Source: Paramacrobiotus metropolitanus (taxonomy: Eukaryota > Tardigrada > Eutardigrada > Parachela > Macrobiotidae). Taken from it: DNA of 64,000 bases. Below the pieces are notes generated by a model. That model was not told where the DNA came from. It saw only the letters and a list, made by a program, of their open reading frames with translations, and did not search any database. A program made the translations under genes and the position numbers. Below, piece after piece: positions 25,101 through 37,600 of the stretch (its first letter is position 1; the number at the start of each line of letters is the position of its first letter). The stretch is taken from positions 186,001 through 250,000 of the forward strand of contig NW_026570367.1 in the NCBI RefSeq assembly GCF_019649055.1, in the 5' to 3' direction.

Positions 25101-27972
25101 ACACTACGCCGCCGGAAGATCTTTTTCCCAACGATATGAAAATTGCCGGTGACCTTTTGCGTATCGTCTTGGAATATGAGGGCCGGCAGTACGGCATGAA
25201 CCTGACGCATCGTTTGGATAAGAACTATTTGTCGGAGTTGCTCGAAAGTGTCAGTCTCGTGCTGACGCAACGGAACGGGAAGGTCAACGTCAATGAGACC
25301 AGTGCGTTGCTCCACTTATTCCACGCTTACGCTAAGACCGTCGCCAAATTCCACAAGGAGACCTATGCTGACCCATTTGAGATTGTCACCAAATACATGA
25401 AAATTGGCATCCTGACCGGATTAATGCAGGATGACAGTATGATGGTGCAATTTCCGGCTGCGATCCACGGTTACCCAATAACCACACAGGCAAAAACCAG
25501 TGTGACAACAGATGATACAATATACTATGTTGAGTATTCCGATGTTCCGGAGATCTTATCTAGCAACCAGAAAACGAGGCATCAACAGAATACCAAGACA
25601 TGGCTACCGGTTTCGAAAGGGTTCACTTTCGGTGAAATTGTGGAAAAAGATGCGGTAATCGCTACGCCAGCACTGTACCAGTTTGCCGTGGTCAAACGGC
25701 GTTATATGGGACCAATGCAGTGTATGCACTGGGATTTCGTGCATTTGAGATGGTCATCGGATGGCTGCTCCACCGGGCCGGCCAATGCCACACATATTCA
25801 TTGCTCATGCTTATCAGAATTGCTCGTGGCCGTGATGACCGAGAGCAATATGTTGACCAATCCTTTCCGTCGGGATCTGACAGTCTTTCTTTTTAATATC
25901 ATCGTTTTCATCTTTGCTATTGTCCTGAATTTTCTGGCGCTCATGCTGCTATGCGCGACTCGATCACATTCAGATCTGATTGGAATTTTCCAGAATATCA
26001 TCTTCGTAACCATTGCGACGGATGTGGTTTTTATCATGGCGGCAGATATTGTTTGGGGCGTCTTTTTATGCAAAATTGTGGCGGTGTTATTGCATTACTT
26101 TTTCTTGTCAAAAATGTTCTGGTGCTTTACTTATGCCATCCATGTCTATCGAATTATTCCCAAGGATATCCAACAACAGAAAGGACTAATTCGCCTATAC
26201 TGCATTTTGGGTTATGGTAAGTTCAAACTAAAACTGCGCTGTAGCAGCATTTAATTCCTTACCGGTTAGTTTAATTGCACTGGTACAGTATATGAATTGT
26301 TCGATACCGAAGGCTGAATAAATATTCAAATTAGCTGTTCCGGCGGCCATTCTGGGATTTTCTGTGGGATTTCGCCCGGATTGCTACGGAGCCGACAACT
26401 TCTGCTGGATCACATCGGATTACCATCTGTTACTAACGTTGGCTGTTCCCGCCATGGCTTGCGGTGTGATGACCTTATGTCTACTGACAGCATGTCAGTG
26501 TCGGATGTTTATGAAAAAGAACAGTGCATCTCCAGTGCAAAACCAAAAGGAAATTCGGTAACGAACTTGATTTTCAGCCGTCGCGTTGGTACACTATATA
26601 AGTTGAATATTTATAATAAGCGTATGTTATTCCTTTGTAGACGGAATTTGTGCGTCGGCGCAGCATTGTGTGTCATATTCACAACGGTTCTGGTCGTCAT
26701 TACGGTCGCCGTGATTATCTACCACCCATTATTAGGATACCTTTTTCCGTTACTAGTCCTAGGAGAGAGTGTATTCATCATTGGATATTTGTGCTTCAAA
26801 ACATCCGAGGTAAGCCTGACCTTTACGGCGGTGTCGCTTTCCTTACACCGCTTAAGATACTAACTAACTATGTCTTTAAGGTTGCTGCACTTGTCGATGA
26901 GAAGTTCGTGTGGTTTATGCGCCGCAACTTGGATTCCTTGACATCCAAAGGGAAACTCAGCAGTAAAATGAATAATGTTGTGTGCGAGACATACCGCAAT
27001 CCGGGCATTACGATAAGCGATTCCACAACGTATCACCGCACGCCGCGCCCCGACAAGGACATCTCCTGCACTTTCGATCCCACATTGCCAAGTGGATCAA
27101 ATTCTACGCTGGGGCATAGCAATCAAACATTATTACATGGAGAATGTCCCAGTGACAATAATCAGCTACAAAAATATACCGGCTCCCAGAAAGGTAAGGA
27201 AAACGTTGACACATAGTGCTGTGCGTCGAACAAGGTTATCACGTGCGTACTCGAGCCGAACGAAGGAGCCGTCTGCCTTTTCACCTTTGTGCAGAGGCAT
27301 TAATACTGTAAAAATAAAGGAAACGACATAAATGTGTGATTTCATCCAAGCAACGGTTACACCTTTTGATTACTGGGTTTCCAGTGTAGCTTGAAGAAAA
27401 ACCACGAAATTACCTGAATAAAAAAATGTAACTTTATGGGTTGTACAGGAAGCGATGGAACAAACGAGGAAACCGTATCAGTACACAGCAGTACCACGAG
27501 TTATCCTCCGGAAAAATCTCCCCATATTGGCCTGCATCTGGCAAGCAAAGATATCGACGAGTCCTACACGGCCTTCCGTGACGGACATGCCGCGATGCCC
27601 AACTTCTACCGTCCTCACAGTAGCGCTACGACCTTTGGCGTACCGCCGCCGCCCTCCCCGTGGGGCAGTCTGCCGCAGGCAGGTCGGACCGTTCAGAAGA
27701 GTCCAACGTGTTTTTCTAATCCTGTTAATGATCTGCAAGTGACCAAACCCTTTTCTACATTTGCCACTTTTCGCCCGTCATCCAAAAACGGTGCACACTG
27801 TGCTGATGCTCTGCATAACGGGAAAACTGTGGCACGGGCCGATCTGGATGATACCGGTAGTATAAAGAGTGAGACGACGCCAATTCCGCCACCGGAACCG
27901 TTTCGTACAGCTAACAATGGATCACTACTGCGAAGGAAGACAAATTTACCTGACGTAATCAGTTGCGAGTAG
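10161..27972 (+). CDS. Flamingo/CELSR atypical cadherin and adhesion GPCR (17 exons)
   Basis: Exons: 10161-11605, 12482-12647, 12730-12861, 13546-13802, 14944-16016, 16524-16847, 17619-17864, 21925-22159, 22282-22480, 22585-22885, 23125-23253, 23335-24190, 24670-26216, 26335-26557, 26641-26809, 26881-27193, 27449-27972, about 2712 residues. The order is: signal peptide; nine cadherin repeats with DANDN/DENDN/DVNDN linkers (about residues 290-1214); an EGF remnant; laminin-G 1; EGF; laminin-G 2; EGFs; laminin-EGF; hormone-receptor domain (WWDRTPYGS); GAIN and GPS (about residue 2166); seven TM helices; a 280-residue Pro/Ser-rich tail. This is the CELSR architecture, a planar-polarity and homophilic adhesion receptor at the plasma membrane. 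Odd points: the region between cadherin 9 and laminin-G 1 is much shorter than usual; the GPS lacks the cleavage tripeptide; and exon 12 carries two compensating one-base indels (23880-23883 and about 24071-24076). Confidence 0.95.
12648..12729 (+). other. 82-nt CELSR intron 2 with a repeat at its 5' end and the next exon start
   Basis: The intron starts GTCCGTT (12648) and the next exon also starts GTCCGTT (12730). The splice is fixed by protein: GLNGQ is followed by VRYSIIGG, as expected in a cadherin repeat. The donor GTCCGT is weak. Confidence 0.7.
19965..21312 (-). pseudogene. Scattered remains of a minus-strand coding sequence inside CELSR intron 7
   Basis: Several minus-strand stretches look coding but are broken. 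From 21310 an AG acceptor-like site (TTTCCAG) leads into GAINYIGQRSMKYINISPM and on to FDICPAKC near 21085. A shift of frame then keeps coding quality (ICVSSKNFLCAMDCRYWR) to a TAG at 20901-20903. Near 20560-20430 two short frames read NEDGHFCFA and, shifted, VLIAHVDNIRFRPWILPDTL. Near 20110-19965 another reads WTDSEREHQMEAAYKEQRSL. These may be exons of a real nested gene, but the frame changes inside continuous blocks suggest decay. I cannot name the family. Confidence 0.35.
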
Positions 27973-28611
27973 GTGGTCATTTTGCAATTAAGAAACGGTT
28001 GCGTGCGTTTCAATCATTTCGAATTATTTTAGCGCAGTTGAGAAAGTTTATCTGATCAAATTTTCTTACAGGAGCGGAACTGCGGTATAGTCATTGTCCT
28101 TGTGATGCAAATCTTAAGTATACTCCGAATTCAAGTAATGGACCTTTGCCACTGACCACTGCCTCTTTTTAACGATATGTTGAACGATTTTCTAATTTTG
28201 TTTATGCGGTTGTAGATACTTATCTTGGTGTAAACTGTAAAGTTTAAAATTAAAAATCACTGCAACTTTTTAGCGTGACTGCTGTTTTGTTACCGGTAAC
28301 TTTTACGAAAACGGCGATATACAGTACACAAACCAAGGAAAACAAAAGATCTATTACCTATCTTAAGTCGCACACTTGCGTACCCACCCATCTAAATACA
28401 CAGCACAAAATTATCTAATACCGTTAACATTAAAGGAGAAAAATAATAATGTCTATCTAAAAACGAGTTCAAAACAAAACTAAATCATGTCTAAGACAAA
28501 TAAAATCACGTAATAACATCTATTACTACACACCCATGTTACAACTACTAAAACAAATTTCTGCAATCTTCGTAGTCCGACGGCCATTTTTTAACGACGT
28601 TATCCCAAACG
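27973..28611. other. Gap between convergent CELSR (+) and CLK (-) genes
   Basis: This should hold both 3' UTRs. An AATAAA on the plus strand near 28496 could end the CELSR transcript. No coding exon is seen. Confidence 0.5.
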
Positions 28612-30617
28612 TTATTTTCTGCCTCTTTGCAACTTCTCACGCATATGAAGCTTTTGGACCGGTCTCAGCGCACTGAAATACTTGTGATCCAGGGCCTGTT
28701 GTAAAGTGATGCGCTCGTCCTGTTCAAATCGCAACATGTTCGACAAGAGATCGAAAAACTGCACCGTATCCAAATTTTGATCACGCATGCAATCCTGTCA
28801 AAAGGTCAGCACATGTGTTCAAAGTCTAGGCATTTTGAGAGTTACTATAGTATGCGCTCACCGCCAGCGGTTTACAGTAACGTCGATGCTCTTGCCACTC
28901 TGAACACCGCTTATCGTAGCTAAGGCGGCCATTTTTTGCGTACACGGTTTTCTTCTCTCCTCGACGATACATGTCACCCGGAATTTTTCCCAACACTCTC
29001 TCCATCATTGCCAACTGTATCGAAGAAAGCATGATCATATTGATGACTTCTGATGGAACTGCTGAGCAAAAGTAAAAGCAAAAGGCATTCTTTACCTGAA
29101 CTCGAGTGTTCCGTGCTCTTTCGAACATGGACGTTCCAGTGTACAGCTCGAATAAAATCATGCCCACGCTCCACACGTCAATCGGATACGACCATCCCAA
29201 TTCTGGGAAAAATTATGACCAAGTATAAAGAAAACATCACAATCAGAATGCAGATACAACAAAATATGCAATCAATGTAACTAAAAAAATAAATTAAAAA
29301 AATATGGAATACAGAGATGCAGTGATTTCTAACAAGTAAGTACAGTATCATATCCGCAGACACATACGCAAGGTTATTTCCGGCGCGCGATACTGCCGTG
29401 TGGTCACAGAAGTGCCGTGGTATTCGTGCTCGAAAATTGCCGAACCGAAGTCGATGATGCGGATATCGGTGCTTTCCAGTGACTTCAACGACTGGACTTT
29501 CTCACCACGAAAAATTTCCCGCGGCTCAACAGCCAACACCACATTATCGGTCTTCAGGTCGGTATGAATTATGTTATTCACGTGCAAGAAGTTGACGGCA
29601 TAACACAGCTGATAGGCCACGATGCGCAGCTGATCGAAAGGAAATGGCTGATAATCGTTGGACTGCAGGAAGGTGTACAAGCTGCATCCCAGCTTCTCCA
29701 TCACCATACACGGATGCCCATGGTAGGTGAAACTGTCGAACATGCGCACAAACAGATGTCGCGCTTCCGGATCCAACTAAAAATAAGGGTTTGTTAAGTA
29801 TAGATGCTCGTACTATTATAAAACGGAGAGCATACAGATAAATAAATTTTGCAGCAGCCACGGGTTACCCAATAAAATTCTGGAAAAGTAAACAAAACAG
29901 ATCTCCAATGGTACAATGCTACTTTGAATGAGTCATTTAAAGTCGCATTGTACCATTGGAGATGCACAGTCAGTGGATGCACAGTGGATTAGTCTAGTCT
30001 GTTTAATTCACCTTTAAAAGCTCTTTTAGCACGTTAATTTCGTATTCGGCATCCTGTTGGGCATCGTCCGTACACTGTGTAATTTTCAAAGCCAGCTGTT
30101 TCTCCTTCATCGTCGCGCTTTTCATGTCCCTGACGCAGTACACACGCCCAAATGTTCCTTTGCCCAGAATTTTCAGCACATGGTAGCGCTTTTTCAGAAC
30201 ATCGTTGGGTGAAATAACCAGATGGCTATCTCGATTGACTGCAAGGCGATGTGGCGACAAATAGTGGTGTGTCGGTTTACATCCCACTGTGTAGTCGGAA
30301 TGATATGGATTGCTGCTGCACGTGGTGCAGGAAGCGGCGCTGGTCTTGGACACCTCATACGCAACAGGTAGGTAGCAGTTTCCGCAGGGACAGTCGGCTG
30401 TCTGCTGGGACGAGTCAGTCAGTCGGGATTTGTTTCCCTGAACAGGACGTGTTTTGGCAGGCGCTGAACTGATGATATCGGATGAGAGTGTATGGCGAGG
30501 TTTCTTGTTCTTTTTCGCATCGCTGCCACCGCTGATAGTAGAGGTGGCGCTTGGAAATAGGTTCTGATCAGCGTACGAAGCAGGAGATGCCTCGCGAGTG
30601 CGCTTACCCGGCGGCAT
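28612..30617 (-). CDS. LAMMER/CLK family dual-specificity protein kinase (5 exons)
   Basis: Exons on the minus strand: 30617-30012, 29776-29368, 29202-29096, 29014-28862, 28794-28612, giving 485 residues. The kinase domain starts near residue 145: glycine loop GKGTFGRV (152-159), Lys178, catalytic loop HTDLKTDN (Asp275), DFG at about 311, then HGTSVTTRQYRAPE, and the family signature LAMMERVLGKIPGDMYRR. CLK kinases phosphorylate SR splicing factors in the nucleus. The 140-residue N-terminus is basic and Ser/Thr-rich, contains a CPCGNC/CTTC cysteine pair cluster and lacks a clear RS domain. The catalytic loop has TD where CLKs usually have PE. Intron 3 (29015-29095) is 81 nt, in frame and stop-free, so its retention would insert 27 residues just before LAMMER. 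Confidence 0.93.
29901..29963. repeat. Perfect 19-bp inverted repeat (hairpin) in CLK intron 1
   Basis: ATCTCCAATGGTACAATGC at 29901-29919 is exactly reverse-complemented at 29945-29963. After one mismatch the stem continues 5 bp inward (ACTTT with AAAGT), leaving a 13-nt loop. The foldback could be a MITE remnant or a hairpin RNA; the size suits a microRNA-like precursor, but nothing else supports that. Confidence 0.8.
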
Positions 30618-31620
30618 GATGGAGGATCCAGAAATGCAAAAAAATTATTACTAAAAACACTTTCAAAAAAGCAAAAGAAAGTGCCGTTTCAAATGTGGGA
30701 CATGGTGTGGAAGAAGAAATCAAAGTGAACAAAATACGAAAAGGAAGAATGGAAGAACTGGAAGAGAGAATTTTATTTTTCTGTGACTTTTATGGGCAGC
30801 AATCCATCGCACCTGTGACCTGACCGGTGGATATCCGGTCGACCGGTCGGCTCTGAACCGGGTCACGTTCCCGACGATACGCTCAACGTTGCAACTTGCA
30901 GTGTTACGCCTCGTCGTCGTCTTCCTCGTTAAAACATGTTTTTGCGATTTGTATGCTTTATAGGTACTTGGATCGAGGTTTTTAATTTTATATTGTGAAA
31001 GTTAACACCTGTAAAGTGTAAAACTGTAAACATAAAAAAATTGCAGTATTATAGCAATCTTTTTTGTGTTTATTAAATAGCGCTGATTAGCAATTCCTAA
31101 CCAGTAAATGATGTGTACATCCTTTTATTTGTTACTGGCACTCATAATAAATTAACCAGTAAATTAGGTACTCGTACTTATTTTGATTGACTATTATCGC
31201 CAATGCGAAAACCTTGTTAATATTATTTCCGGTGCTCCCGATTTCTATACTGCTTACCAAATACCGACCGGACTAGTGAACTTATGAGTGTCATTCGACA
31301 CTGAATCGACAGTGCTTTTTGACTCAAATTTGGACGATAAACAATAAATACCAGCTGATCGATGGGCAGCACAATGTACTGTTCAGCTGAAAAATGAAAA
31401 TTCCAGACAACTGAACTGAAAACGTCACATAAAAAACATTGACTTAAATAGAAAACAACGTTTTCTGGATTCCGTGGAACATAAAATGCGCCTTCAAACG
31501 TAAACAACCGCGGCATAACACATGATCAAGAGAGATCAACCAATCCTGGGGCGCGATGCGAATTCAAACCATAAAAATAAACAGATCAACATTAAAACGA
31601 CCAGAGATAAGTACGCGCCG
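30618..31620. other. Spacer between CLK start and topoisomerase II stop
   Basis: Holds the CLK promoter side and the topoisomerase II 3' UTR. One open frame at 31223-31516 (minus) is listed separately. The rest is AT-rich, with no other coding signal. Confidence 0.5.
31223..31516 (-). CDS. Possible small protein, 97 codons, unassigned
   Basis: A minus-strand open frame starts at an ATG only 105 nt downstream of the topoisomerase II stop codon and ends at 31223. The start (MPRLFTFEGAFYVPRNPENV) and the middle (LPIDQLVFIVYRPNLSQ) have globular-protein character, and the C-terminus is basic. I do not recognise it. It could be a small independent gene, a downstream cistron on the topoisomerase II message, or chance. 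A minus-strand AATAAA complement (TTTATT near 31123) lies below it. Confidence 0.3.
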   Translation of the reverse strand: MPRLFTFEGAFYVPRNPENVVFYLSQCFLCDVFSSVVWNFHFSAEQYIVLPIDQLVFIVYRPNLSQKALSIQCRMTLISSLVRSVFGKQYRNREHRK

Positions 31621-34600
31621 CTAATTGACACCTCCAAAGTAATCCTCGTCGCTGTCATCACTAAAAGCGTATTTTTTATTAGATGCACCTGCTCGATTGG
31701 TGCGATTGCGAGCGGGAACAATCTCATCTTCGTCATCCAAATCAAACACGCGCATCTTGTCAACAGGGGCCTACAATCAAGAGTACGAATGTGAACCAGC
31801 AAAAATAAACGTTTTCGACAATTAAGGAAATCTCAAAAATTACCCTTGTTGCAGCAACAGGAATTATCTCTTCGCTACTTTCCCGTTTAGCGTGGCTGGT
31901 TGAAGTCCCTGGCTTTTCAGAGGGGCCTGCTTTGACAACCTTATCGGGAACCGCCTTTTTTAAGAGAATCTTTGCAGGTTCCTTCTTCTTCACTAACTTC
32001 TTGGCTGGTGCTTTCTTTCCTGAGGGATAATCGTCTTCGTCATCTGATGACAACAAATGCACGATCTTGGTAAGCGCCGAAGGCTTCTTTTCCGCTGCCA
32101 GCTTGCCGGGCTCCTTTGTTTTCTCAAGAGAGAAAGTTTTAGGGTCCTTAGGTACAACATCCTTCTTCGCACCATTTTCCGCAGGCTCCATCTAAAAAAC
32201 CAAATTTCCTGTATAAATAGCACCTTCCAATCGAAACCTTCCAATAAAAACTAAATAAATAGCACCTTCCAAAACAGACAGTTCACACTGCAAATTACTG
32301 TTGGCTTGTTTACCTTATCAGCAACTTTCAAAGGATTAGAAACACTTTTCGAAGAAATTTCTGGTTCGTCAATTTCAATCGATAATCTATCTTCGTCCAC
32401 TTTTGCTATTTTTAGTGGGCTTTCCGTTGACGTTTCTCCCGCATCATCCGATGTGAAAACACGCTTTTTCTTTGGCACCTTCTCGACATATTCATCTTCG
32501 CTGTCGTTTAGCATGATTTCATCATCATCGTCAGTCAAGTCAGCGGAATCAAACGAAGACTCGTCATCAGAACCTATCTTCTTTGCTTTCTTTTCCGGTT
32601 TTTTCTTATCTTTTCCATTAACTACCGCTTTACTGGGCTGTTTGACGCCACCTGTGATATCAAAACGATGCATTATAGAACGTGGCTGGATATGGTGAAA
32701 AAACACGTTTTAAAACGGCAAAATTAAATTAGCGCTCACATTTATTATAAGTTAACGTTATGTGTAAGTACACTACAAGTGTAAACAGAACATGCAGTCC
32801 CATCGAGAGTACGCTGTTATTGCTAACAACATGTATACGAAGGCTTTTCCCGTGAACTAATAACGTTAGACACTTTTTCATAGTGCATTTACCATTTTCC
32901 TCTCCTGTCGGCTTATCAGAACTCGGTGCTTCAGATGAGGTGGGGTTTTCGCCATTCTCAGCGGGTTTCTTGGCCCGAGCTCGGGGTACCGTTATGCCCT
33001 AACACATCGTGGAAAAATGTGAATAAACCCGATGATAATATGGCGACAGAATTTCTTACAGCCGCTTTTCGATCTTTTAATTCTTTGGCTTTCTCAAACT
33101 TCGCAATAGTGGCAGTATCAACAACTGGCTCAACCCGTGTTCCGTACACAGAAGGGAGCGTATCGGCTTTGCTCGCAACAGCTCCTCGTCCTTTCTGGCC
33201 TTTAGCCCTGCCAGCAGGTTTTTTGGTGGGTGACACAAAAGCTTCTGCATCGGCTTCTTCAGCTTCCACTTTCTACAGCAAGAAACCATTATTAAACTAT
33301 AATAACCACGGCGAAAATTGGATATGCATACTTTCAGACGGGATTCGAACTCGTCCAAATCGTCCGTGTACAAATCCGAGGGTGTCTTCTTCCGAAGAGC
33401 TGATAACTCTTCATTCTATCATAATAACAAAGCGTCAGAACTGCAGTACCCAAGGGAGTCCAGTCCAAGCGCACACTCACAGTAGTACATTCAAATGATC
33501 CTTGATAATTTGCATTACCTTATTATCCCGTTTCTCCATGAGATCCATAAATCGTTCATTCGTTAAACTCCAAAGAGGCATCTTAAGAATGTAGTCGAAA
33601 TCCGATCCGGCTTCCTCTGGTTCATCCGTTTTTTTCTTGCCGTCATCGTCATCCGCGGTAGGAGTTTCATCTTCCGGCACTCCAAATTTTTTTTTCCAAG
33701 TCTTGACCGGATCCGAATCATAAGGTGGCTGAGCTTTCTTTAATTTATTGATCAAGTCTTTCTTTTTGACGTTTTCTGTCAGTATAAAAAAAGAACGAAT
33801 TATATAAGCGTAGCGGTTCTAAGCGGGACTGCCAGTTTTACCTATTGTGATTTTCCCCTTAATTTTTTCGTCAATAAATCGAGCTTGATTCTCAAGGTTC
33901 AAGGCCTCAGCCGACAGACGCGCCACAAGAAAATCTTTTCTTTTTCCATAGAATGTCATTCGAACTTCAAAAAACTCACGCAAGATGTCACTGACATTAT
34001 CGTATTTGCGAATCACTCCATTGGAATCGAACAGAACCTGAAGTAAGCAGGCCACATGAAATGAAGCCAAACTTATTAATAGTTCAACAAAGTACACAAG
34101 CAACACATCGAAGTACAGATATACTCCAAAGGAAATTTGAAGTAGGCACGTTGTGCGAATCCAAAAAATTGTAATAATCAAGAAATTTTTGACACACATT
34201 CTTCACAAAAGAGACTGCCGAAAAAAATTCAGGTAATTAATGCAAAGATCCTTCGCACTTACCATACTGCTCATAGAGATGGTCTGCTGGAGTTTAAATG
34301 TCTTATGAAATCCTTCCCTTTGGAATTCCTCAAACTTCTGCCCTGACATTCGAATCACGAAACGGACGGTAGTATCCGTATGGTACTCCTTGTAATCCCT
34401 ACATGTAAGAAGTCGGAATAGCCGTGCTTGTGTAAACACAAGAACAAAACCATATATATATGTATATGGATAATGGACTTACTGAATCTGGGGAGGCTTT
34501 CCTTTACCATCTTTGGATTCAGAGCCTAAAAGCAAAGGCTCGACAACCGCTTCTTTGTAGTTCTGAGTCCAAGTCCGAATAGGCAGTTCCGTTATTTCAA

Positions 34601-37600
34601 TCGAATTCTCCTGATCAAGAACTGCCACTTCCCCGTTAGTTAAGTAACGAGTTGGATCTACTGGCAAAATTTCACCGCGATATCCCTTATACCATGGTTT
34701 CTGCAACAATGTTGATGATCACAGATTTGCGCACAGTCAGCTACAAAGGTTTGCATGTAAACATTCACCATGGGTTTAATTTCATCTCCACGGATCAAAG
34801 CTCTTAAATTTGCGACAATATCCAGTGGATTATAATTCGGAATTTTCGTCATCCACCCGGTTCCAATTCCCTCGGCACCATTAATTAATACCATAGGCAC
34901 AACGGGAATATACCACTCTGGCTCGATTTTCTGGTTATCTTCGTTCAAATAATTTAACAGTGGATCATCGTGCGGATGGAATACGGCTCTGGCCATTGGA
35001 CTGTTACCCGAACGACACTCTGACATCAATATTGACGAAAAAATGGATAACGCACGCAATACCTCAAATTGGTAAAGATGTATCGAGCACTGGCAGCATC
35101 TTTTCCACCAAGCAGACGAGTACCGAATTGTCCTAGTGGAAGAAGAAGGTTGATGTTGTTCGATCCAACAAAATTCTGAGCCAATCCAACAATCGTTGAC
35201 ATAAGTGATTGCTACCAAAAATAACACAAACTGATAAAAAAATCACAAACAGTTTGCGTATGAGAATTACTTCGCCATGATGGTAAGCGGACTTTTCAGC
35301 GACGGAACCGACTAACTGGGCCACCTTCGCTTCACCTTTTTTCTTCCGCGTGAAACACGTAAAAAGCACTTTCCGTTGGCCAGGCTTCAAACCTAAATAC
35401 AAGCGAAATTATCCAGCAAATAAGTGACCTGATAGCAAGCAAATAAAGATCTGTCAAGTCGGATTTCTCACCATCAACAAGCGAAGGGATCGATCGCTCA
35501 TTATCCATGTTACTAAACAGAATCAGCTCCTCGTCCACGAACTTTTTAAACGTCACAGACTTTGTGGTTTTCGTGTAGAGGTAAACCTGCGTAAAACAAT
35601 AATACCAATCATGAAAAGGAAACTATATGCGTAGAAACACGACAGTGCGCTTTTGCTAACCTCGCCACGACCCTCCAGTCTGCGTTGCTTACGTTCTTCC
35701 ATTCCTTTCGTCAGCCAATCTTTCCTGGCATCTGCTTTATTTTTCGCAAACGCCTACGACAAGAAAGTAAATTCAGGCATAAGTACGACCAACAAAATGA
35801 TCTAATATATCAGAACAGTATCCGCGTACAGCAGACAGCTAATACGCGTAACTAAAATAAAACGAAGGCCCGACGGCTTACCAAATCAATAGCGTCGTCG
35901 TCGTCCTTTCCACCGTATCGAAACCCAATCCGATGCCGCGTCATGTTGGAAAAGTACTCTTTGGCTTCCTTTGAGGTACTAGTACCCAATCCTTTATAAT
36001 ATTTGATCTTGTATCTTTTCAACTCGCTCTCCGTGCGATTCGCTTTCCATTCTTCCAGTTCTGGTAGGCTGTAAAAGCATTCCTCTACGTTCCCCTTGGT
36101 CGCCTAAAATAATGACAGTGAGTCTTACGCTCCGTAGGCACTGCGGAGTTCGCAATGCGGACTCGCGTCACAGTGACCAGCGTATCCATTCGCAAAAGAG
36201 TAGCAACACAAAACGAGCGTTCGAAAATCTGAGTGAGTTTGGGTTTTCAAAATTTCTTAGCACTGCTATTTTTGGAGTAACACGACAGCGAAAAATGTTA
36301 ACCTTCACAATTGGAGTGATAAATTCTTCAAGAAAAACATGTCTTAAGAGACTAGGCCAGTTAAAGTGGATGAAATTGATAAGCAGCCCCTTGATGTGAG
36401 AGCCGTCTTGGTCCTGATCTGTCATGATCATCAGTTTTCCGTAACGAAGTGACTTCAAATCCTGCTCTGAATCGTATTTTCGTTTATACTGGAGGCCCAA
36501 AATCTTGACAATACTGTTGATTTCGGCATTGTCCATCAACTAAGAAATTAAAAGCAATAAACAATGATACACCTGCATTATGACCACAAATTCATAAGGC
36601 TTGTCACCATAAATAACTACCATCCAACCTACCTGTTTTGGAGTAGCTTCGCGGACGTTCAATAATTTCCCACGTAGCGGGAACACACCATACTTGTCGC
36701 GCCCAACTACACTGAATCCTGAAACCGCCAACGCCTTAGCTGAGTCTCCCTCCGTTAAAATCAGAGTACAATCCGAAGAATATTTCGTTCCAGCATCGTT
36801 AGCGTCCTCCAGTTTAGGAATACCACGAAGTTTAGCGGTTTTGGCACCATGAATCTTCTTTCCCATTTGGCTCTACGGCACAAAAAACCGCTGACCAACT
36901 CCCAGCTGCAAAAAAGAAACACATACCTCTGCCTTCGCCTTCGCAAACGCAAGAATGTTTTCAATTATTCCAGACTTCAATGCGTTTCCAATAAATTTAT
37001 CGGACAGCTGACATTTAGATCCAAAACTGCGGACTTGCAAGGTCATATTTTCCTTTGTCTGAGAATCGAATGTCGGATTTTCAATGAGGCAATTAACGAA
37101 CACCCACAGGTGATTTTTAATCTGGAAAGAGTAAATAGAGGTAAAACTCCAAAGTATACTCGAACTGAAAGACAATAACAAAGTTTCACTGTCACACCTG
37201 AAATGGTTTAATCTCAGCACCGCTCTTATTCTTTTTCTTGATAACCTCGTTCATTGCCTTGGTGATTTGGTCAGTGATGTATTCCACATGGCGTCCTCCC
37301 TGAATGCGTCACCAGTTTACAATGAGTCAGTACAACACATTAGGAAACAATTCTAAAAAGCCCTTAAAAAAATCTACCGATTACCTTTGTGGTAGCGATG
37401 CTGTTGACGAAGCTGACTTGATTAAATCCAGTGTCGCTCGAAGTGACCGCAACCTCCCACCTTTCGTTAGCCTTCTCAGTTACAACTTTCAAGGGATTTC
37501 CCATTTCGTCGGTGTTATTGGCCGTATACAGTTCAACATACTGTTTGAAATTAGAGATCTAAAAATAGAAAAAAAAGAAGGGAATACAGCAATGACATCG

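Noticed and set aside
33335-33352. GATTCGAAC resembling a tRNA T arm
   Set aside because: It is codon sequence of a topoisomerase II exon (minus strand) and has no tRNA fold around it.
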